From Verrucomicrobiia bacterium (GTDB lineage: Bacteria > Verrucomicrobiota > Verrucomicrobiia > Limisphaerales > DTLC01): a stretch of 11,345 bases of DNA. A program made the translations under genes and the position numbers. The notes beneath the pieces are model-generated. The model made no database searches and had not been told where the DNA came from. It saw only the letters and a list, made by a program, of their open reading frames with translations. The stretch is taken from positions 1 to 11,345 of the forward strand of contig JANWZY010000077.1 in assembly GCA_025061935.1 (NCBI GenBank), in the 5' to 3' direction. How positions within the stretch are numbered: position 1 is the first letter of the stretch; the number at the start of each line of letters is the position of its first letter. Shown in pieces: positions 7,163 through 11,345 of the stretch.

Positions 7163-8830
7163 ATGAGTGTGAAAAAAACTGAATACAAACCCCGTTTTCC
7201 GAAGCTTAAACCACGTCATGTCCAGTTAATCGCCAGCGGCGATTTACGGCTTTCGGCCAACCAGGTCTGCTGGCCCGCCCAGGAACAAATGGAACAGGCG
7301 CTCAAGGCCGCTATCGAGGCTGAGGGCTGGCGCGTCGTGCGCGCACATCCGTACAAGCCTGACCAAAAGCACGGGTTCATCGCCTCGCAACGTGAAGGCA
7401 TTGAAGTTTTCAAAAACATTGACCCGGACGCGCCACTGATCGTAGCCGAGGCGGTGTGGCAATACTCGCATCACGTTCTGGCCGGACTGACAACGCACCG
7501 CGGCCCGATCCTCACGGTGGCGAATTGGTCCGGGCAATGGCCGGGCTTAGTCGGCATGCTCAATCTTAACGGGTCGCTCACGAAGGCCGGGGTCGAGTAC
7601 TCGACACTTTGGAGCGAGGACTTCAAAGACGACTATTTCCGGTCGAAGCTCCGGCAATGGCTCAAGACCGGCAAATGTACGCACAAGACTGATCACGTTA
7701 TCCCGTTCGCTGAAGCCAAGTTCACCGGGCCAGCAGTCAAGCTGGGCCGGGCATTGGCAGCGCAGCTTCGCACCGAAAAAGCAATCATGGGCGTGTTCGA
7801 CGAGGGCTGCATGGGCATGTTCAACGCGATCATTCCCGACGCGTTGTTGAACTCGGCCGGCGTGTTCAAAGAACGCCTCAGCCAGTCCGCACTCTACTAC
7901 GAGACCACACAAGTCAGTGACGCCGAGGCGCGCGCCGTGCGGCAATGGATGGAAGAACGCGGCATGAAGTTCCACACCGGGCCGAACGACGCGACCGACC
8001 TAACGGACGAACAAATCCTTTGGCAGTGCAAGATGTACATTGCTGCGATGCGGATAGCCGACGACTTCGGTTGCGATTGCATCGGCATCCAGTACCAACA
8101 GGGCCTCAAAGATTTGTTGCCCGCAAGTGACCTGGTCGAAGGCACCCTGAACGATTCTGTGCGCCCGCCGGTCAAATCCCGCGATGGTAAGCGCGAGCTT
8201 TACCCCGGCCAACCCCTGCCCCACTTCAACGAAGTTGACGAATGCGCCGGGCTGGACGGCCTAATGACTTATCGCATCCACAAAGCGCTCGGCCAACCGG
8301 TCGAAAACACGCTGCATGACCTGCGCTGGGGCGACTGGGACAGGAGCGGCACGACCAAAGAGTACGTTTGGGTCTTCGAGATCAGCGGCGGCGCGCCGCC
8401 ATCGCATTTTATTGGCGGCTGGGCTGGCGCCGAGGGGTTCCGTCAACCGCCGATGTATTTCCCGAAAGGCGGCTCGACGTTGCGCGGGATCTCCAAGCCT
8501 GGCGAAATCGTCTGGTCACGCATCTATGTGGACAAGCGCGGGCTGAACATGGACATCGGTCGTGGGTGCGTCGTCGAACTACCGCGCGAAGAGACCGAGC
8601 GCCGTTGGCAGTCCACAACCTGGCAATGGCCGATAATGCACGCTGTGACCTACGGCGTGAGCCGAGACCAAATGATGGCCAAGCACAAGTCGAATCATAT
8701 CCAGGCCGTGTACGCCACAGATGCCAAGGCTGCGGATCAGTGCTTGATTGCCAAGGCCGCGATGGCCGACGCGCTCGGTATCCGCGTCAACCTTTGCGGC
8801 ACACGCAAAGACGGCAAACCATGGGCATGA
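7163..8830 (+). CDS. L-fucose/L-arabinose isomerase-like family protein
   Basis: A 555-residue cytosolic protein (no signal peptide) that resembles the L-fucose isomerase superfamily, which interconverts aldoses and ketoses using a divalent metal; E. coli FucI has 591 residues. Supporting features are the N-terminal region with EAVWQYSHHVLAGLTTHRGP, the central CDCIGIQYQQGLKDL segment (304-317), the acidic stretch NEVDECAGLDGLMTYR (356-371) followed by Asp386, and SNHIQAVY (510-517), which looks like the C-terminal metal-binding His motif. By spacing, Glu360, Asp386 and His512 could play the roles of FucI Glu337, Asp361 and His528; this is inferred without an alignment. Conservation outside these parts is not obvious to me, so the substrate is unknown. 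The gene lies 153 nt after hemH, probably in its own unit, with no visible Shine-Dalgarno before ATG 7163. Confidence 0.72.
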   Translation: MSVKKTEYKPRFPKLKPRHVQLIASGDLRLSANQVCWPAQEQMEQALKAAIEAEGWRVVRAHPYKPDQKHGFIASQREGIEVFKNIDPDAPLIVAEAVWQYSHHVLAGLTTHRGPILTVANWSGQWPGLVGMLNLNGSLTKAGVEYSTLWSEDFKDDYFRSKLRQWLKTGKCTHKTDHVIPFAEAKFTGPAVKLGRALAAQLRTEKAIMGVFDEGCMGMFNAIIPDALLNSAGVFKERLSQSALYYETTQVSDAEARAVRQWMEERGMKFHTGPNDATDLTDEQILWQCKMYIAAMRIADDFGCDCIGIQYQQGLKDLLPASDLVEGTLNDSVRPPVKSRDGKRELYPGQPLPHFNEVDECAGLDGLMTYRIHKALGQPVENTLHDLRWGDWDRSGTTKEYVWVFEISGGAPPSHFIGGWAGAEGFRQPPMYFPKGGSTLRGISKPGEIVWSRIYVDKRGLNMDIGRGCVVELPREETERRWQSTTWQWPIMHAVTYGVSRDQMMAKHKSNHIQAVYATDAKAADQCLIAKAAMADALGIRVNLCGTRKDGKPWA

Positions 8831-8886
8831 TTCCATTAGAACTTTGCCGTTCCGGCTTTCAAACTATTGAAACTCGTATCGAGTAG

Positions 8887-9084
8887 CAGCATTTCATTAA
8901 CGCCACGCTAGAGCTGGGTGAAAGTTCCGCACCGACTTATCAAACCGTTGGCTATACACACGCCCGGGGCGGCGTAAATGCTTGTCTCTGGGGTAGGCAT
9001 CTGTCCTGCCCGCCCCCGGAGGGCGATCGAGTTGTTGCTGAAAATATCATGAAGCTGCAAGGCCCAAAAACGCAGCGTAATTAA
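8887..9084 (+). other. Stop-free stretch without a start, possible gene remnant or structured RNA
   Basis: Between two in-frame stops this frame reads 65 codons. Its end reads DRVVAENIMKLQGPKTQRN and its middle GVNACLWGRHL, which look protein-like, but no ATG, GTG or TTG with family support opens it. I do not recognise a family. GC-rich complementary blocks such as CGCCC (9011-9015) and GGGCG (9021-9025) would also fit a structured RNA. An open run of this length also arises by chance in GC-rich DNA. Confidence 0.25.
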
Positions 9085-9340
9085 GACCGATTAGTTTGTG
9101 CCTTTAAGTCACTGGTGCCCGAAGCCAAACAGCCCTATCTCGAGCAGCATGGTTCGTAGAAGCTTGGGCCAATCCGGCTACAGGTGGTCTAAATTGGCTC
9201 GGTGCACGCACTACGCCACCCGTTCCCCTGTTAAGATTCACGGCATTTAGGGATAGTGTTTATGCGTCGCGCGCCTCACCGGAATATGCCACAAACCGCC
9301 CCAGCGGAGTCTATAGCCAATGCCATGAAGCGGCGGACAC

Positions 9341-9369
9341 ATCTGGGCTGTGTTTTTAACCAGCCAGAT
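9341..9369 (-). terminator. Weak hairpin downstream of the Gfo/Idh/MocA gene
   Basis: ATCTGGGCTG (9341-9350) pairs with CAGCCAGAT (9361-9369) with a single bulged base around a 10-nt loop, about 50 nt past the minus-strand stop. No T-run follows on that strand, so termination here is only a guess. Confidence 0.25.
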
Positions 9370-9417
9370 TAAGCTCATAGAAGCTTGTACACGAATCCGA
9401 GCCCCAAGCTTTCCCGT

Positions 9418-10791
9418 TTATCCGCGCGCTTCCATTAACCTGTGAACACCATACGGCGCACGCTCAGGCCGGGACAGCATCGCATTCGCATTGTTGTCAT
9501 CTACGAACCGCTCGGCTTTGGCGTCCCACGCCAGTGGGCGCCCGAGCTTCATTGCCACCCAGCTAATGAAACAGGCGCAAAGTGCAGCGTGCCCGGCCGT
9601 GGCTGGGGCGACAGGCGTCTTCCGCGTGCGTACGCATTCGAGCCAGTTTTTGTGGTGGTCGTTGCTGCGATATAGCTCGACGGTGAGACCTCGCGGATCG
9701 AGCAGTTTCGGATCGCTCGCGTCTAAAGGCTTCAAGCTTGTCGATGGCGATGCCGGGTCGCTCGATGTCGTCTGCCCCTCGCGCGCGACAAAAATCCAGC
9801 CTTCATCGCCAATGAATTTTACCCCGTTGGGAAACTTATTAGACACGAGCATTCGTACGCCGCCCGGATACACCAGCTCGACATCATACGGCCCATGCAC
9901 GTTCCAGATAGTATGCTCAGGCGGTGGGAACTCGGCGCGGCCTTCAACCTTGAGCGGCCCGCCCGACTCGATGCCCAGCGCCCAATGTGCAGTGTCCAGA
10001 TGATGCGTGCCCCAGCCGGTGATCATCCCGAGGCAATAGTTTTCACAACGCAGCCAGCCAGGCCGGCTGTAATCTTTTTGCGGATGCACACGTTGCTCGG
10101 TGTAATAAACCTTGGGGGTGCACCCGAGCCAACGGTCGTAATCCAGATTCGGGGGCACAGGCTGCTCCGGATCGTCTGGCTTGGTGGGATCAACTGGCAG
10201 GCCGATCTCGATACGTTTGAGCTGGCCGACGCGCCCGGCGCGGACAAGCTCGCATGCGCGCCGGAATTGGTCCATCGAGCGCTGTTGACTGCCAATTTGG
10301 ACAATACGCTTGGTCCGCGTAATCACGTCCAGTAGAAGCCTGCTTTCCGCCACTGTGAGGGCCATCGGTTTTTGGAGATAGATGTCCTTGCCGGCCAGTG
10401 CGGCTGCGGCTGCTTGCTCGGCATGCCAATGGTCGGGGGTGCTGACGACCACCGCATCTATGTCCTTGCGCTCGAGCAACTCGCGGTAGTCGCGGTAAAT
10501 CACCACGTCTGGCGGCGCCGCGCCTTTCTTGAGGTAGTGCTCTTCGACGAGTCGCCGCGCGTCCATGGCGCGTTTGGAATCCACGTCACATACCGCAACA
10601 ATATCAGCAAGTCCGGAGCCGAGCACACCTGGCATGTCGTGTCCTTGTGCTATTCTGCCGCAACCGATCTGGCCTATTCGGATACGGTTGCTTGGCGCGT
10701 CTGCGCCGAAGAGGCGTCTCGGCAAAATCATTGGCAGCGCAAAAGCTGCAGATGCGACCACCGCGGTTTGGCAAAACTCGCGTCGGCTCAT
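9418..10791 (-). CDS. Gfo/Idh/MocA family oxidoreductase with Tat-type signal
   Basis: An NAD(P)-dependent oxidoreductase-like protein of 457 residues, related to glucose-fructose oxidoreductase and inositol dehydrogenase. It begins with MSRREF followed by a hydrophobic run (about residues 9-23), a twin-arginine signal that would export the folded, cofactor-loaded protein. The Rossmann motif GQIGCGRIAQG covers residues 40-50, CDVDSKR (68-74) ends the second strand, VVSTPDHWHAE lies at 115-125 and YLQKPMA at 138-144 replaces the commoner EKP with QKP, keeping Lys141. GWGTHHLDTAHWALG (259-273) is the family's catalytic-domain His/Asp motif. ATG at 10791 was chosen because the Tat signal starts there; the frame is open back to 11088, but that extension would run through the divergent secreted protein. 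Such proteins are abundant in Verrucomicrobiota and Planctomycetota and are linked to sugar metabolism; the substrate is unknown. Confidence 0.92.
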   Translation of the reverse strand: MSRREFCQTAVVASAAFALPMILPRRLFGADAPSNRIRIGQIGCGRIAQGHDMPGVLGSGLADIVAVCDVDSKRAMDARRLVEEHYLKKGAAPPDVVIYRDYRELLERKDIDAVVVSTPDHWHAEQAAAAALAGKDIYLQKPMALTVAESRLLLDVITRTKRIVQIGSQQRSMDQFRRACELVRAGRVGQLKRIEIGLPVDPTKPDDPEQPVPPNLDYDRWLGCTPKVYYTEQRVHPQKDYSRPGWLRCENYCLGMITGWGTHHLDTAHWALGIESGGPLKVEGRAEFPPPEHTIWNVHGPYDVELVYPGGVRMLVSNKFPNGVKFIGDEGWIFVAREGQTTSSDPASPSTSLKPLDASDPKLLDPRGLTVELYRSNDHHKNWLECVRTRKTPVAPATAGHAALCACFISWVAMKLGRPLAWDAKAERFVDDNNANAMLSRPERAPYGVHRLMEARG

Positions 10792-10861
10792 TGCGTTAGA
10801 TTGGCGGCTGTTGCGCAGGCTCGGCTTGACCGAGTTAGTTTCGTTCCGCAACATACTCGGC
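10792..10861. promoter_or_regulatory. Divergent intergenic region with overlapping inverted repeats
   Basis: These 70 nt separate the preferred starts of the minus-strand oxidoreductase and the plus-strand DUF6807 gene. CTCGG (10820-10824) and CCGAG (10830-10834) form one small hairpin, while CCGAGT (10830-10835) and ACTCGG (10855-10860) form another, so CCGAG could pair with either. No clear -35/-10 pair was found. A shared operator or leader structure is possible; chance pairing of short GC arms cannot be excluded. Confidence 0.35.
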
Positions 10862-11345
10862 ATGAAAATGCCACCAGCCCTTGCGCGGTGTAAAGTCGGT
10901 TTGACCAGCCTGATTTTCGCTTCATGCCTCATTTCCAATACGCATGCGACTTGGGAGCGTGCAAACGGCGCAATTTCCTGGTTGCACGGCACAAACGTGG
11001 TTTGGCGGTTTTCCTTCGACACGAATCGCGGCAAGCCGTTTTTCCATCCTCTAAGCGTCGGCAGCGGACCGGCGCTAACGAATTTCAAGCCAGAGGATCA
11101 CCCGTGGCACTACGGCCTGTGGTTTTCATGGAAGTACATCAACAAGGCCAATTATTGGGAAGAAGACCGTAAGACAGGCCGCGCCGAAGGGGTCACACGC
11201 TGGGCAGCGCCTGTAATCGAGACCACGCCGGACGGCAGCGCGCGCATCACGCTCGAGCTCGAGTACGTGCATCCATCTGGCCGGTTGGACTTGACCGAGA
11301 CACGTAAGATCAATGTGTCCGCACCGAACCCGGATGGCAGCTATA
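10862..11345 (+). CDS. Secreted DUF6807 (PmoA-like) family protein, 3'-truncated by window edge
   Basis: The frame starting at ATG 10862 stays open to the end of the window, giving 161 residues of a longer protein. The N-terminus (MKMPPALARCKVGLTSLIFA, then SCLISNTHA) is a signal peptide with probable cleavage after THA, so the protein is exported. The mature part holds PFFHPLSVGSGPALTNF and then DHPWHYGLWFSW followed by INKANYWEE, which match the DUF6807 family, labelled PmoA or methane oxygenase in databases although its members are mostly found near carbohydrate enzymes. No real link to methane oxidation is implied. It is divergently arranged with the Gfo/Idh/MocA gene, 70 nt from that gene's preferred start, so the two may share a regulatory region. 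The function is not established. Confidence 0.82.
   Translation, partial: MKMPPALARCKVGLTSLIFASCLISNTHATWERANGAISWLHGTNVVWRFSFDTNRGKPFFHPLSVGSGPALTNFKPEDHPWHYGLWFSWKYINKANYWEEDRKTGRAEGVTRWAAPVIETTPDGSARITLELEYVHPSGRLDLTETRKINVSAPNPDGSY

Larger units (their letters stand above)
8831..9417. other. Gene-free stretch of 587 nt
   Basis: No convincing gene is seen on either strand between the convergent isomerase and Gfo/Idh/MocA genes. Small inverted repeats lie just after the isomerase stop: TTTCAA/TTGAAA (8857-8872) and ACTCG/CGAGT (8872-8884). Inverted repeats near the minus-strand gene end are at 9341-9369 and 9381-9411. A stop-free plus-strand stretch (8887-9084) and a second one at about 9098-9247 lack good starts. 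The stretch may hold gene remnants, a non-coding RNA, or only transcript ends. Confidence 0.6.

Noticed and set aside
8368..8886. 172-residue plus-strand frame overlapping the isomerase 3' end
   Set aside because: It lies mostly inside a well-supported gene in another frame and its Arg-rich translation looks like a shadow.
9381..9411. AAGCTTG / CAAGCTT inverted repeat as a terminator
   Set aside because: The 7-bp arms each contain a self-palindromic AAGCTT, and no T-run follows on either strand.
10372..10893. 173-residue plus-strand frame opposite the oxidoreductase
   Set aside because: It is antisense to the Rossmann domain of a strongly supported gene and shows no family features.
10792..11088. 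99-residue N-terminal extension of the minus-strand oxidoreductase
   Set aside because: It has no domain resemblance, precedes a clear Tat signal, and would run antisense to the signal peptide and mature part of the DUF6807 gene.
1..11345. CRISPR array, tRNA, rRNA or transposase
   Set aside because: No regularly spaced direct repeats, cloverleaf-like segments, rRNA-like stretches or transposase motifs were seen.

Overview
The window looks like chromosomal DNA from a Verrucomicrobiota-type bacterium, possibly near Pedosphaera/Limisphaera. This is inferred from gene content: an exported Gfo/Idh/MocA oxidoreductase beside a DUF6807 (PmoA-like) protein, a fucose-isomerase-like protein of the type common in Verrucomicrobiota and Planctomycetota, and a ferrochelatase with an internal cysteine cluster. 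The DNA is GC-rich by eye. No plasmid, phage, transposase, CRISPR array, tRNA or rRNA was seen.

Layout. Bases 1-447 hold the 3' part of a cytidylate-kinase-like (AAK family) gene. Bases 521-1675 encode a membrane-anchored L,D-transpeptidase. Bases 1766-7009 form a same-strand heme cluster in pathway order: hemE (uroporphyrinogen decarboxylase), hemN (oxygen-independent coproporphyrinogen III oxidase), hemY (FAD protoporphyrinogen oxidase) and hemH (ferrochelatase). Together these convert uroporphyrinogen III to protoheme by the protoporphyrin route. The cluster is tight (23 nt and 7 nt gaps) except for a 243-nt gap between hemN and hemY, which carries a strong imperfect palindrome. A 153-nt gap with a long potential stem-loop separates hemH from a fucose/arabinose-isomerase-like gene (7163-8830).

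Bases 8831-9417 hold no convincing gene, only a stop-free remnant-like stretch and some inverted repeats. Next, on the minus strand, is a Tat-exported Gfo/Idh/MocA oxidoreductase (9418-10791). It is divergent from a secreted DUF6807 protein that starts at 10862 and runs off the right end. The isomerase, oxidoreductase and DUF6807 protein suggest carbohydrate processing, but nothing shows that they form one pathway.

Translation starts in this window mostly lack a recognisable Shine-Dalgarno sequence, so starts were chosen from family N-termini, signal peptides and neighbour spacing. I found no clearly new biological system. The best items for a second look are the hemN-hemY palindrome, the gene-free stretch at 8831-9417, the cysteine-rich ferrochelatase insert, the insertion in HemE, and the sugar isomerase of unknown substrate.
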